Counted from the stretch's first letter, positions 16,796-25,707 are shown. The stretch: DNA of 64,000 bases from an uncultured Spirochaetaceae bacterium (GCA_944389145.1 CALXLH010000003.1:120209-184208), one strand, 5' to 3'. Program-made: numbers and translations. Notes: generated by a model from the sequence alone, not told the origin.

Positions 16796-17742
16796 GAAGG
16801 CTCTTGCTGCTTCCCCTGCTGCTCATGTGCCTCATTTCCTGTGATGACGGTGAGGCGGATGAAGGCGCGTCCCTCTCCATCGTTGCCGTGGATTTTCCAT
16901 CTTATGATGCCTGCCGGGCCGTGCTTGGATCCGATGATGGCCTTGTCATGCTTCTTCCTCCCGGCATGGAGAGCCACAGCTATGATCCGACCGCGAGGGA
17001 TATGGTGAGGCTTTCGGAGGCTGATCTCATCGTCTTTGCCGGAGGTCCTTCCGATGAATGGGTAGAGACCCTTGTTTCAACCCTTGATAATCCTCCCGTA
17101 CTCTTTCGCCTCATCGATCAGGTCAGCCTGCTGGAGGAGGAGAGGCGCGAAGGGATGGAGGAAGAAGGAGATCATGACCATGGCCATAGCCATGATTTCC
17201 AGATGGATGAGCATGTCTGGACGAGCCCTCGCAACGAGATATCGATAATCCGGAATCTTTCCGCCGTGCTTTCTTCTCTTGATAGCGATGCCCGTGAAGC
17301 CTATGAGATGAATGCGGCAGGGTATATCGCGGAGCTTGAGAGGCTTGATGAGGAGTTCAGGACCATCGTCGATGATGCGCCGCTGCACACGCTGATCTTC
17401 GCTTCCCGCTTTCCTCTCCTTTATTTCGTCAGGGAGTATGGCCTGGATTACTATGCCGCGTTCCCAGGCTGCGCGGAGGAGAGCGAGCCTAGCGCCCGTA
17501 CCGTCGCATTCCTGATAGACAAGGCGCGCAACCTTGCTGTGCCGTGCGTGCTGAACATAGAGCTGTCATCTGGGCTTATCGCAAGGACGATCGCTGAGGA
17601 GGCAGGAGTTCCTGTGCGGACATTCTATTCCCTGCATAATGCTTCCGCCCTGGATTTCGCCCAAGGTGAGACATATATATCGATAATGGAAAGGAACGTA
17701 GGTGTCCTCAAGGAGGCTCTCGGTGAATCTGATAATCGGTAA
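16792..17742 (+). CDS. znuA: Zinc ABC transporter substrate-binding lipoprotein
   Basis: Periplasmic zinc-binding component (316 aa) of a cluster A-I transporter. The signal peptide ends in a lipobox (LLLMCLISC, Cys about 17), so it is lipid-anchored. A His/Asp-rich loop (DHDHGHSHDF, about residues 125-134) is typical of zinc rather than manganese binders. Further ligand candidates are the His in GMESHSYDPTARD and in DEHVW. The start ATG 16792 overlaps the zur stop, so translation is coupled. It is followed by znuC with a 20-base overlap. Confidence 0.92.
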   Translation: MRRLLLLPLLLMCLISCDDGEADEGASLSIVAVDFPSYDACRAVLGSDDGLVMLLPPGMESHSYDPTARDMVRLSEADLIVFAGGPSDEWVETLVSTLDNPPVLFRLIDQVSLLEEERREGMEEEGDHDHGHSHDFQMDEHVWTSPRNEISIIRNLSAVLSSLDSDAREAYEMNAAGYIAELERLDEEFRTIVDDAPLHTLIFASRFPLLYFVREYGLDYYAAFPGCAEESEPSARTVAFLIDKARNLAVPCVLNIELSSGLIARTIAEEAGVPVRTFYSLHNASALDFAQGETYISIMERNVGVLKEALGESDNR

Positions 17743-18436
17743 TGACATAACGATAGGATACGAGGGGGAGCCTGTCGTCTCCCATCTCACATTCTCCGTT
17801 GAGAGCGGTGATTATATATGCATAGTGGGAGAGAACGGTTCCGGCAAGAGCACATTCGTGAAGAGCGTGCTTGGGCTTATCCCTCCGCTTTCCGGAAAGA
17901 TAGTCTTCAGCGGAGGTCTACGGCAGGATTCCATCGGGTATCTTCCTCAGAGGTCTGCCATCCAGCAGGATTTTCCTTCATCCGTCACTGAGATCGTGCT
18001 TTCGGGCTGCCTGAACAGGCATCATCGCCTCTTCGGCTACTCGCGGGAAGAGAAGGCAAGGTGCAGGACGATGCTTGAGAGGCTGGGTATCGCAGGCCTT
18101 TCCTCCTTATCATTCCAGGAACTGTCAGGAGGCCAGCAGCAGAGGGTGCTGCTCGCGCGTGCCATGATGGCTACCGAACGTCTCCTGCTTCTCGATGAGC
18201 CTGCGACCGGACTCGATCCGCAGGCAACAGCAGAGCTTTATTCGATGATAGATTCCCTTAATGGGAGCGGCATAACGGTGATGATGGTCACCCATGACAT
18301 ACATCCGGCGCTCAATGCTGCAGGGAAGATCCTCCATTTTTCCCATGATGGTTATTTCTTCGGGCCTAAGGATGAGTACTTCAAGTCTGAGAAGGGCATG
18401 ACATTCATGAAGGAGGCTGGCCATGATCATCACTGA
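17723..18436 (+). CDS. znuC: Zinc ABC transporter ATPase
   Basis: ATP-binding subunit (237 aa). Walker A is GENGSGKST, the signature is LSGGQQQRVLLARAMM, Walker B is LLLLDEPATGLD and the H-loop is VTHDIH, all canonical. The start is taken as GTG 17723, six bases after AAGGAGG and inside the znuA 3' end. An in-frame GTG at 17702 lacks that spacing. The C-terminus is unusually His-rich (GHDHH), which could bind metal. It overlaps znuB by 14 bases. Confidence 0.93.
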   Translation: MNLIIGNDITIGYEGEPVVSHLTFSVESGDYICIVGENGSGKSTFVKSVLGLIPPLSGKIVFSGGLRQDSIGYLPQRSAIQQDFPSSVTEIVLSGCLNRHHRLFGYSREEKARCRTMLERLGIAGLSSLSFQELSGGQQQRVLLARAMMATERLLLLDEPATGLDPQATAELYSMIDSLNGSGITVMMVTHDIHPALNAAGKILHFSHDGYFFGPKDEYFKSEKGMTFMKEAGHDHH

Positions 18437-19247
18437 GATCCTTTCCTATCCATTCCTCTCCAGGGCTCTCTTCGTGGGCTTCCTGATTTCGATATCATCA
18501 TCACTTCTTGGGGTGAGCCTCGTGCTGCGGCGTTACTCCATGATAGGAGACGGCCTCTCGCATGTTGGATTTGGAGCTCTTGGCATCGCGTCGCTTCTCT
18601 CCCTTTCCCCCTTGTACGTGACGCTTCCCGTTGTCGTGGTATCCGCATTTCTCCTCCTGAGGCTTTCCCAGAGAAAGGGTGGGGGAGACAGTGCCATCGC
18701 GCTGCTATCCTCATCTGCGCTGGCGATAGGCGTTGCCGCTGTATCGATAGGCGGGGTGAATACGGACCTCAACGCGTTCCTCTTCGGTTCCATCCTCTCC
18801 GTTTCCCGCAGCGATGCCTTGATATCCCTGGCCGTATCCCTGGTTACGCTCTCCGCGTATCTCGTGTTCTATCATCAGATCTATGCCACTACGTTCGATC
18901 CGGCATTCGCGAAGGCCACAGGGCTGCGGTGCGAGCGCTACAACAACCTGCTTGCGCTCCTTACCGCGCTCGTGATCGTCGTAGGCATGAGGATGCTTGG
19001 CTCCATGCTGATATCATCGCTGCTGATCTTTCCGTCGCTCTCTGCGATGAAGGTCGCCCGGACGTATTTCCGCGTATCCGTGATTGCCGCAGCGGAAAGC
19101 GTTGCCGCGTTCCTTGCCGGCTTCATCGCATCCTATGCGCTCTCCCTTCCGACAGGAGCGTCGATCGTCATCGCCCATATGCTCATATTTATCATCCTGA
19201 GCGCCTCAGGCCTGATTATCCGCCGCATCCATTCAGTGATATCATAG
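18423..19247 (+). CDS. znuB: Zinc ABC transporter permease
   Basis: Integral membrane subunit (274 aa) with about eight hydrophobic segments and the cluster A-I permease features: LGVSLVLRRYSMIGDGLSHVG near residue 30, and GMRMLGSMLISSLLIFPSLSA near 190, the conserved loop region. It starts inside znuC. Its stop codon overlaps the -10 box of mgtC. Together with znuA and znuC it makes a complete importer. Confidence 0.93.
   Translation: MIITEILSYPFLSRALFVGFLISISSSLLGVSLVLRRYSMIGDGLSHVGFGALGIASLLSLSPLYVTLPVVVVSAFLLLRLSQRKGGGDSAIALLSSSALAIGVAAVSIGGVNTDLNAFLFGSILSVSRSDALISLAVSLVTLSAYLVFYHQIYATTFDPAFAKATGLRCERYNNLLALLTALVIVVGMRMLGSMLISSLLIFPSLSAMKVARTYFRVSVIAAAESVAAFLAGFIASYALSLPTGASIVIAHMLIFIILSASGLIIRRIHSVIS
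19240..19245 (+). promoter_or_regulatory. -10 box of leaderless mgtC-family gene
   Basis: TATCAT followed by six bases and ATG 19252. It overlaps the end of znuB. No Shine-Dalgarno and no convincing -35. Confidence 0.45.
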
Positions 19248-19251
19248 AGCC

Positions 19252-19935
19252 ATGGATGATAGCCTCCTTGATTATACATTGCGCATCATTGCCGCGATAA
19301 TCTGCGGATCTCTTATAGGAGCCGAGAGGGAAAGGCGGCAGAAGAGCGCTGGCATAAGGACCCATATAATAGTCGCTATGGCCTCTGCCCTGATGATGAT
19401 CGTATCGAAGTACGGTTTCTTCGATGTCCTCTCTGTCGATGGAATCTCCGTGGATGCCTCCCGTATCGCGGCTAGCGTCGTCTCTGCCATCGGCTTCCTT
19501 GGCGCCGGCGTCATATTCGTCAGGAGCGAGAGCGCGCTGGGACTGACCACGGCCGCAGGATTATGGGCGACGGTAGGAGTTGGCATTGCGTTCGGAGCCG
19601 GGATGTACAGCATAGGCTTCATATTCACGGCCCTTATGCTCGTAGTTCAGATCGTGCTGCATAGCAGGCACTTCTTTCCCCATAGCAATGTCGTGGGGGC
19701 GGTAAAGGTGAATCTTACCATGAGCGGATTAGGCATCCGTGAGCTGAGAAGCCATCTCCTTTCCAAGGGAATACAGTTCCGCAGCTTCACGGTACAGCGC
19801 AGCGATAACGGGGACAGGATATTCTCAGCACGCGTCATCTTCTCTGCCGCAGCCTGCCATGAGGAGCTTCTCGATAAGCTGGAGCTGGCGGATTACATCG
19901 AGGAGATCTCGATATACTCATTGCCGAATACATGA
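19252..19935 (+). CDS. MgtC/SapB family membrane protein
   Basis: A 227-aa membrane protein. Four or five N-terminal membrane segments carry the family signatures GSLIGAERERRQKSAG (residues 20-35), ASALMMIVSKYGF and IGFLGAGVIF, then TTAAGLWATVGVGIAFGAG. The C-terminal 80 residues form a soluble ACT-like domain, as in MgtC. The family modulates ATP synthase or magnesium-limited growth in pathogens, but the role here is unknown. It is leaderless, with a TATCAT box before its ATG, and so may be expressed separately from znuABC despite lying 4 bases downstream. Confidence 0.92.
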   Translation: MDDSLLDYTLRIIAAIICGSLIGAERERRQKSAGIRTHIIVAMASALMMIVSKYGFFDVLSVDGISVDASRIAASVVSAIGFLGAGVIFVRSESALGLTTAAGLWATVGVGIAFGAGMYSIGFIFTALMLVVQIVLHSRHFFPHSNVVGAVKVNLTMSGLGIRELRSHLLSKGIQFRSFTVQRSDNGDRIFSARVIFSAAACHEELLDKLELADYIEEISIYSLPNT

Positions 19936-20050
19936 TATAGCCATTCATTCGGAGACAGGGGCATATGCCGCATTACCTGCAGGATATATCGGCAATGGAT
20001 GCGAGTATATTGACAGCAGGGATGAAAGAGTGTAAAGAAGGGGGTAGGAC

Positions 20051-20085
20051 AAAGGCGCCCAGGAGAGTTCTGGGCGCCTTTTATT
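20051..20085 (+). terminator. Strong terminator after mgtC-family gene
   Basis: An 11-bp perfect stem (AAGGCGCCCAG / CTGGGCGCCTT) with a 7-base loop, followed by TTATTTG. Confidence 0.85.
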
Positions 20086-20108
20086 TGTGATAAGCCTTTT
20101 CTGTACAG

Positions 20109-20155
20109 TGAGGTACGCTTGGAATATTGATTCCACAGGCGTACCTCTTTTGTTT
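20109..20155 (+). terminator. Second tandem terminator-like hairpin
   Basis: A long interrupted stem (GAGGTACGC ... GCGTACCTC, with inner TGGAAT/ATTCCA) followed by TTTTGTTT. It lies about 25 bases beyond the first terminator, giving a double stop before the nag operon. Confidence 0.7.
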
Positions 20156-20283
20156 CAGGAAGGGAAAGGGGAGGGTAGGAATGCAACTGATTGCAGATCT
20201 TGTATGAGTCCTTTCTCGATCTGTTCTTTCGTCATTCATTCAGGAGGGCCTTGCGCTTTGTGCGAGGCCGGGAATATTCGTAC

Positions 20284-20311
20284 TTTGAATAGGCGGATTT
20301 CAAGCTATAAT
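20284..20311 (+). promoter_or_regulatory. Promoter of the amino-sugar ABC/nag operon
   Basis: TTTGAA (20284-20289), 16 bp, TATAAT (20306-20311). About 40 bases of leader follow, ending in AAGGAGG before ATG 20351. Confidence 0.5.
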
Positions 20312-20350
20312 AGGATAGTGGATCATGAATCCATGAATAAAGGAGGATAA

Positions 20351-21634
20351 ATGAAAAAAGTACTTGTCTTTGTTCTGATTCTGGCAATTACCGTCACGGC
20401 TGCCTTTGCCTCAGGATCGGGCGAGAGCGCTGATAGCGGAAAGAAAACCATCACGATCGGTGCAGAATCATGGGAGATCAACAAGCTTTTCCTTGAGCAG
20501 GCTGCTGCAGAGTTCGAGGCAGCTCATCCGGATGTGGATGTCGAGATCGTCACGATCGCCGATCAGACAAAGCTTGCGAATTATATACTGGACTGGGGCA
20601 GGGGAACCACGGATGTGGATCTCGTCTTCCTTGATGGAGGAATCTTCTCAGTCGAATATGCCGCGAAGGACCTGATCTATGATTTTGAGAAGGATCTGGA
20701 CTTCTTCGCTGATTTCCCGAAGTCGAACTTCACTCCAGGATCTCTTGAGACAGGATTCATCAATGATGGGCAATACTGCCTGCCTGCGATCTATGAGGTC
20801 TATGGTATCTCAATCAATAAGGCCATGTTTGAGGAGGCTGGACTGCTTGATGAGAATGGCAATCCTCTTCCTATCAAGACATGGGATGAATTCTATGATG
20901 CCGCAGAGAAGCTGACTAAGAAAGACAGCAACGGAACAGCCACGCAGGTCGGTGCCTCGATTCAGTTCGGCAACAATCTGCATATAATACTCGGCAGTGC
21001 CATATACGCTCAGTTCGGCGATGCATATGCAGAGGATGGCATAACGTATAATGTCGATAATGACTATATAAGGAATATGATCGGCACATGGCAGAAGGGA
21101 ATCCAGAATGGATATATCTCCCAGTCGACATTCGTTGATAACGCAGGCGGAAGGAACGGCTTCAAGGCTGGCCAGATCGCAATGTGCTTCGAGGCTGCTG
21201 GCCGCTGGATGGAAGCTATCGATACGATCGGTACTGAGAATCTTGCCCTCATCCCGATTCCTGGCGACTTTGGAGGAACTGTCTGCTTCGGCTGCCAGAT
21301 GGTCATCCCAAGGGCCTCTGAGAATGCTGACATTGTCTGCCAGTTTATCAAGGAAGCTATCTACGGAGAGTATGTGCAGGTCAATGCATTCAGCGAATAT
21401 GGCAAGATGTCTGTCATCCAGAAGTATTTCGATGAAGCCCTTGAAGGCACTCCGATATGGAATGGCATAGCTGATTCCATGAGCAAGGCAAGGCCTCTCA
21501 AGGAATATGAAGAGTCTCAGAAGTTCCTGAACGGCCTGAATCAGATATTCCAGGGCGGCCTTGTTAGCACGACAACCACTCCGGCGGATATGGTTGATCA
21601 GATCCTTGATCTGTCAGCATCCATCAGGAAGTAG
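20351..21634 (+). CDS. ABC transporter sugar-binding protein
   Basis: Extracellular solute-binding protein (427 aa) of the carbohydrate family 1 type. A cleavable signal peptide (MKKVLVFVLILAITVTAAFA) is followed by SGSGES, with no lipobox cysteine. It has the usual family pattern (AAAEFEAAHPDVDVEIV at about residues 50-66). The operon contains nagA and nagB, so the ligand is probably N-acetylglucosamine or a chitin or peptidoglycan oligosaccharide. That is inference from context. It is first in the operon and separated from the permease by a strong hairpin. Confidence 0.92.
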   Translation: MKKVLVFVLILAITVTAAFASGSGESADSGKKTITIGAESWEINKLFLEQAAAEFEAAHPDVDVEIVTIADQTKLANYILDWGRGTTDVDLVFLDGGIFSVEYAAKDLIYDFEKDLDFFADFPKSNFTPGSLETGFINDGQYCLPAIYEVYGISINKAMFEEAGLLDENGNPLPIKTWDEFYDAAEKLTKKDSNGTATQVGASIQFGNNLHIILGSAIYAQFGDAYAEDGITYNVDNDYIRNMIGTWQKGIQNGYISQSTFVDNAGGRNGFKAGQIAMCFEAAGRWMEAIDTIGTENLALIPIPGDFGGTVCFGCQMVIPRASENADIVCQFIKEAIYGEYVQVNAFSEYGKMSVIQKYFDEALEGTPIWNGIADSMSKARPLKEYEESQKFLNGLNQIFQGGLVSTTTTPADMVDQILDLSASIRK

Positions 21635-21643
21635 TCTTCTCAT

Positions 21644-21673
21644 TACGCATGTGGCTGGAGAGCCACATGCGTA
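21644..21673 (+). other. Intra-operon RNA hairpin
   Basis: A perfect 13-bp stem (TACGCATGTGGCT / AGCCACATGCGTA) with a GGAG tetraloop, 9 bases after the binding-protein stop. No T-tract follows, so it more likely stabilises the upstream mRNA end or partly blocks read-through than terminates. Confidence 0.7.
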
Positions 21674-21693
21674 TGCTATCAAGGAATCACATC

Positions 21694-22587
21694 ATGCAAA
21701 ATACAATCAGTTCGAGAAGGAAATCAAAGGAACGATGGGGCAGGATCTTCGTGCTGCCCACATGCATCGTCCTTTTCGTATTTGTCGTTTATCCAGTCTG
21801 CTATACGTTCATCCTGGCCTTCAGCAGATATAACTTTGCGTTCGACCGTAGCATGACATTCATTGGAGTGCAGAACTTCATTGACATGTTCAAGGATAAT
21901 CAGTTTCTTACCGCATTAAGGAACACATTGGAATTCACGCTGTATATGTTCGTGATCCTGATCGTCCTATCTCTTGCGATCGCATTGCTTCTCTTTAATA
22001 AGAAAAAGAACAGCTGGTTCTTCAGGATTTCGATATTCATGCCGATCGTCGTCCCGGCTTCTCTGATATGTATCCTGTTCAGCTTCATGCTTGCAGATAA
22101 CTTTGGAATAATAAACAAGTTCCTTTTAGATATAGGACTCTCGCGCTTCACCCATAACTGGCTCACGGATGCTGAGACCGCGAAATGGTGCGTGATAATA
22201 GTCGAGGTATGGGGCAAGGTAGGCTTTTGCACGATACTCTTCCTTTCTGGCTTGCAGAATATCTCATCAGACCTCTTTGAGGCAGCTGAGCTGGATGGAG
22301 CCATCGGGTGGAAGAAGCTCTTCTATATCATCATACCGAACATACGTGAGACATTCGTAGTCGTTGGGATCTGGGCCATCCTGCAGTGCCTTAAGCTGTT
22401 CGTGACCCCGAATGTCCTTACTAATGGAGGTCCTGCGAATTCGACCCTGGTCATGTACCAGAATATATATAATACGGCCTTCAATTACTTTGATATGGGA
22501 TATGCTGCCGCGCAGGCATTTATCCTGACAGCATTGGTTATGATCTTCTCGATGCTGAACATGAAGATAGGTAAGAAGGAGGCCTGA
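21694..22587 (+). CDS. Sugar ABC transporter permease (MalF type)
   Basis: First permease (297 aa) with six membrane segments. The EAA loop EAAELDGAIGWKKLFYIIIP near residue 205 contacts the ATPase. The frame runs up to 21649 through the hairpin, but ATG 21694 with AAGGA eight bases upstream gives a normal cytoplasmic N-terminus. It lies 2 bases before the second permease. No ATPase gene is in the operon, so a shared MsmK-like ATPase elsewhere is expected. Confidence 0.92.
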   Translation: MQNTISSRRKSKERWGRIFVLPTCIVLFVFVVYPVCYTFILAFSRYNFAFDRSMTFIGVQNFIDMFKDNQFLTALRNTLEFTLYMFVILIVLSLAIALLLFNKKKNSWFFRISIFMPIVVPASLICILFSFMLADNFGIINKFLLDIGLSRFTHNWLTDAETAKWCVIIVEVWGKVGFCTILFLSGLQNISSDLFEAAELDGAIGWKKLFYIIIPNIRETFVVVGIWAILQCLKLFVTPNVLTNGGPANSTLVMYQNIYNTAFNYFDMGYAAAQAFILTALVMIFSMLNMKIGKKEA

Positions 22588-22588
22588 T

Positions 22589-23419
22589 ATGCGAAGGCAA
22601 AGGACGTCATTTTCTGTTTTTGTTTCTGTTTCCCTGCTCGTAATATCCTTGGTCTTCATCCTGCCGATAATCTTCTGCATCTTCACATCCTTCAAGGAAT
22701 CGACGGAGATAATAAGGGATATCACGTTCTTCCCGCGCAAGTGGTCGAGCGTGAATTATGACTATATCTTCGCAAGAGGCGCGAAATACCTGCAGTACTA
22801 TCTGAACACGATCATCATAACCGTGTGTTCCGTTGCCATTACGCTGGTGCTTTCAGCTCTTGCCGGCTATGCATTCGCAAGGCTTCCCTTCAAGGGTAGC
22901 AGGCTGATCCTTTCCATGATCCTGTTCCTGCTTGCATTTCCTCTATGTGCCATCCTTATCCCTATATACATGATGGAGTTTGAGATCGGATTGCTTAACA
23001 CCTATCTGGGCATCATACTGCCGAACCTGCTATGCATCCTTCCGTTCTCGATATTCATCATGCGAGGAACGTTCATAGATATGAGCGGCGAGCTTGAGGA
23101 TTCAGCAGAGATAGATGGGTGCAATGCTCCTCAGGCTTTCCTGCATATAATGCTGCCGCTGGCCCAGAACGCCCTGATAATAGTCCTGGTCTCCGGCTTC
23201 TATAATGTCTGGGGCGAGTACACCATAGCTAAGACGCTTGCATCAAAGGATTCTATAATGCCTATCTCGGTTGCCCTTACGTTGCTTAAGAGCGAGGATT
23301 GGAACTATGGAGTGCTTGCGGCAGCGATTACGTTGTCCATTATTCCTCCGATCACGATCTTCGCGATCTTCCAGGACAAGCTTGTCGAGGGAATGACGGC
23401 AGGATCGATCAAGGGATGA
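22589..23419 (+). CDS. Sugar ABC transporter permease (MalG type)
   Basis: Second permease (276 aa) with six membrane segments. The EAA loop reads EDSAEIDGCNAPQAFLHIML near residue 170. Start ATG 22589 follows AGGAGG inside the end of the first permease gene. With the preceding two genes it forms the membrane and binding parts of an amino-sugar importer. Confidence 0.93.
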   Translation: MRRQRTSFSVFVSVSLLVISLVFILPIIFCIFTSFKESTEIIRDITFFPRKWSSVNYDYIFARGAKYLQYYLNTIIITVCSVAITLVLSALAGYAFARLPFKGSRLILSMILFLLAFPLCAILIPIYMMEFEIGLLNTYLGIILPNLLCILPFSIFIMRGTFIDMSGELEDSAEIDGCNAPQAFLHIMLPLAQNALIIVLVSGFYNVWGEYTIAKTLASKDSIMPISVALTLLKSEDWNYGVLAAAITLSIIPPITIFAIFQDKLVEGMTAGSIKG

Positions 23420-23443
23420 ATATATATATAAGAGGGTAAGGTC

Positions 23444-24634
23444 ATGAGAAATCTCATAAGCAATGTCAATCTGATCCTGCCAGATAGGATCATACGGAAT
23501 GCCTGGCTGGTCACGGAGGATGAGAAGATCGATGATTTCGGGGAAATGCCAGCTCCTAAAGGTAGCTTCTCGGATATTATCGATGGTGCCGGATCATATC
23601 TTTCTCCTGGGTTTGTGGAAACGCATGTGCATGGGGGAAGGAAGCATGATTTCACGGATGCGACGCCTGAAAGCGCGCTTGAGATAATGAGGCTCCATCT
23701 TTCTGGCGGAACCACCACCATCCTGCCTACGCTGACGAGCGTGACCCATGATAGATATATCAGGTCAATGGAGAATCTCAACCTCCTGATTCCGCAGCTT
23801 AAGACCATGGATGATGTTCCTGAATTCGGCGGAATCCATATGGAGGGGCCGTATTGCAGCGGAGAGGCCCTTGGAGCACAGAACACCCTTACATACAGGG
23901 ATCCTGATTTCAATGAGATTGAACGATACATGGAGCTTGCTCCGTATATCCGCAAATGGACCGCAGCGCCCGAGAGAGAGGGCGGCATGGCATTCGGCCG
24001 GTATTGTGAGAAGCATGGCATCCTTGCTTCGATAGGTCATTCTGGAGCGACCCTTTCCCAGGTTTATCAAGCTTGGGACAATGGGTATAGAAGCATCACC
24101 CATCTGTATAGCGCATGTTCCAGCTACCATAGGAACGGGGCTTATCGTGAGGCTGGGATCGTCGAGGCCGCATGGCTCATCGACGACATGGATGTTGAGA
24201 TGATTACCGATGGCGTCCATCTTCCGAAGGAGTTCCTGCAGCTGATTTACAAGATAAAGGGACCTGACCGGATCTCAATGATAACAGATGCTATCAGATA
24301 CGCAGGAGTCGATGTGCCTGAAGGCAGCTTCGTTCCTTATGAGGACGGGCAGGATAGCGGCGTCTGGATCGAGAATGGCGTTGCGCTTGTTCCGAGCAGG
24401 GCCTGCTTTGCTGGAAGCATCGCGACCTTTGACCGTCTTGTCAGGACGGCTGTGAAGATTGCAGGAATAGGCCTTGTTGATGTTATCCGCATGTCAACGC
24501 TGACTCCGGCGAGGACGATAGGCCTTGATAGGGAGGTCGGTTCGATCTCTCGCGGAAAACGTGCTAACCTGCTTATGTTTGATGATGATATTTCCATCAA
24601 GCATATAATATTGAGAGGAAAAATGGTCAAATGA
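23444..24634 (+). CDS. nagA: N-acetylglucosamine-6-phosphate deacetylase
   Basis: Amidohydrolase (396 aa) that removes acetate from GlcNAc-6-phosphate. Metal and substrate residues are visible: the TIM-barrel start PGFVETHVHGG near residue 52, the Glu of GGIHMEGPYCSGEALG near 130, the His of ASIGHSGATLSQ near 197, the His of ITHLYSAC, and the catalytic Asp in MITDAIRYAG. It follows the permeases with a short spacer and precedes nagB. It needs a GlcNAc kinase, which the window does not show. Confidence 0.95.
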   Translation: MRNLISNVNLILPDRIIRNAWLVTEDEKIDDFGEMPAPKGSFSDIIDGAGSYLSPGFVETHVHGGRKHDFTDATPESALEIMRLHLSGGTTTILPTLTSVTHDRYIRSMENLNLLIPQLKTMDDVPEFGGIHMEGPYCSGEALGAQNTLTYRDPDFNEIERYMELAPYIRKWTAAPEREGGMAFGRYCEKHGILASIGHSGATLSQVYQAWDNGYRSITHLYSACSSYHRNGAYREAGIVEAAWLIDDMDVEMITDGVHLPKEFLQLIYKIKGPDRISMITDAIRYAGVDVPEGSFVPYEDGQDSGVWIENGVALVPSRACFAGSIATFDRLVRTAVKIAGIGLVDVIRMSTLTPARTIGLDREVGSISRGKRANLLMFDDDISIKHIILRGKMVK

Positions 24635-24650
24635 CCAGGAGGATAGATTA

Positions 24651-25394
24651 ATGAATATTACCATTACCGTTTCACCGACCGCGAAAGAAAATGGGTACAA
24701 GGCGGCGCTGAAGGCTGCAGAAGTCATCAATGAAGCCATAGAAAAGAAAGGGCATGCCCGCATCATCCTTTCTACAGGCGCAAGCCAGTTTGAGATGTTC
24801 GAGGCTCTTGTCGGCCTTCCTGTTGACTGGTCAAAGGTAGAGATGTTCCATCTTGATGAATATGTAGGGCTTCCGGAGTCTCATATCGCATCGTTCAGGA
24901 AGTACCTAAAGGAAAGGTTCGTGGATATCGTGCATCCTAAGGCAGCTCACTTCGTGAATGGCGAGGGAGATGTCGAGAAGAACATAGCTGAATTGACAAG
25001 GGAGCTTCGCAGGGATGAGATAGATCTAGGCATGATCGGGATAGGTGAGAATGGCCATATAGCATTCAATGATCCTCCTGCTGACTTTGATGCTGTCGAG
25101 GCTTACCGTGTCGTCAATCTTGACCATAAGTGCAGGATGCAGCAGGTCGGCGAGGGATGGTTTGCGACAGAAGAGGATGTCCCTGCCCAGGCAATTTCAA
25201 TGCTCCCTAGGCAGATCATGGCTTGCAGGACGATAATAACCGTAGCGCCGCATTCGGTGAAGGCGCAGGCCATCTATTCCACGATAACTGAGCCTGTGAC
25301 GAACATGGTCCCTGCAACGCTGCTTAAGACACATCCTGATTGGCATCTTTTCATCGATGATGATTCTGCTGCAATGCTGTTCGGCAAGCGATGA
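24651..25394 (+). CDS. nagB: Glucosamine-6-phosphate deaminase
   Basis: Converts glucosamine-6-phosphate to fructose-6-phosphate and ammonia, joining amino-sugar breakdown to glycolysis (247 aa). Motifs: ILSTGASQFEMFEALV (phosphate binding), FHLDEYVGL, LGMIGIGENGHIAFNDPP with the catalytic Asp/His region. The start follows CCAGGAGG and lies 16 bases after nagA. It is the last gene of the operon and is followed by a terminator. Confidence 0.95.
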   Translation: MNITITVSPTAKENGYKAALKAAEVINEAIEKKGHARIILSTGASQFEMFEALVGLPVDWSKVEMFHLDEYVGLPESHIASFRKYLKERFVDIVHPKAAHFVNGEGDVEKNIAELTRELRRDEIDLGMIGIGENGHIAFNDPPADFDAVEAYRVVNLDHKCRMQQVGEGWFATEEDVPAQAISMLPRQIMACRTIITVAPHSVKAQAIYSTITEPVTNMVPATLLKTHPDWHLFIDDDSAAMLFGKR

Positions 25395-25461
25395 TCCCTA
25401 CTGAGGATCGTATCGTCGCTTTCCGATCCATGTGGTTGCTGATACGGCTTTTGATCGAGTC

Positions 25462-25490
25462 AAGGCAGGCTTTCCCAGCCTGCCTTCTTA
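25462..25490 (+). terminator. Terminator of the nag operon
   Basis: A 10-bp perfect stem (AAGGCAGGCT / AGCCTGCCTT) with loop TTCCC, then CTTATG. It lies about 67 bases after the nagB stop. Confidence 0.75.
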
Positions 25491-25546
25491 TGTAACCAGG
25501 ATGCTGTTATCCGTATGGCTCTCAAGGAGGATGACGTCATTCTGAT

Positions 25547-25586
25547 AAAAAAAGAAGGAGGTACCAGATCGGTACCCCCTCCTCTA
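25547..25586 (-). terminator. Terminator of tRNA-Ala
   Basis: On the minus strand a GGTACC/GGTACC-centred stem, extended by AGGA/TCCT pairs around a 3-base bulge, is followed by CTTTTTTTATC directly downstream of the tRNA. Confidence 0.8.
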
Positions 25587-25660
25587 TGGAGCCGAGCGGG
25601 ATCGAACCGCCCACCTATTGAATGCCATTCAATCGCTCTAGCCAGATGAGCTACGGCCCC
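25587..25660 (-). tRNA. tRNA-Ala (GGC)
   Basis: A complete cloverleaf on the minus strand: acceptor GGGGCCG pairs with CGGCTCC (one G-U), the D arm contains AGCTCATCTGGCTAGAGC, the anticodon stem ATTGA/TCAAT has loop ATGGCAT (anticodon GGC), the T arm is GGGCGGTTCGATCCCGC and the discriminator is A. CCA is not encoded. It has its own promoter and terminator. Confidence 0.95.
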
Positions 25661-25678
25661 TTTGCATTGACTTGGATG

Positions 25679-25707
25679 AATATACCAGTAAAAGACGGGA
25701 AAATCAA
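25679..25707 (-). promoter_or_regulatory. Promoter of tRNA-Ala
   Basis: TTGATT (25702-25707), 17 bp, TATATT (25679-25684) on the minus strand, about 18 bases before the tRNA 5' end. Confidence 0.75.

Larger units (their letters stand above)
20086..20350 (+). other. Upstream region of the amino-sugar operon
   Basis: A non-coding stretch between mgtC and the binding-protein gene (with 19936-20085 about 415 bases lack a gene). It holds a second terminator-like hairpin, a smaller stem at 20247-20269 (GGCCTTGC/GCGAGGCC, one G-T pair) that could be an operator or leader structure, then a TATAAT box. No open frame with a ribosome site is seen. Confidence 0.5.

Noticed and set aside
23305..24021. 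A 238-codon minus-strand frame across the permease/nagA junction
   Set aside because: It spans two well-supported genes on the plus strand and its product has no recognisable features.
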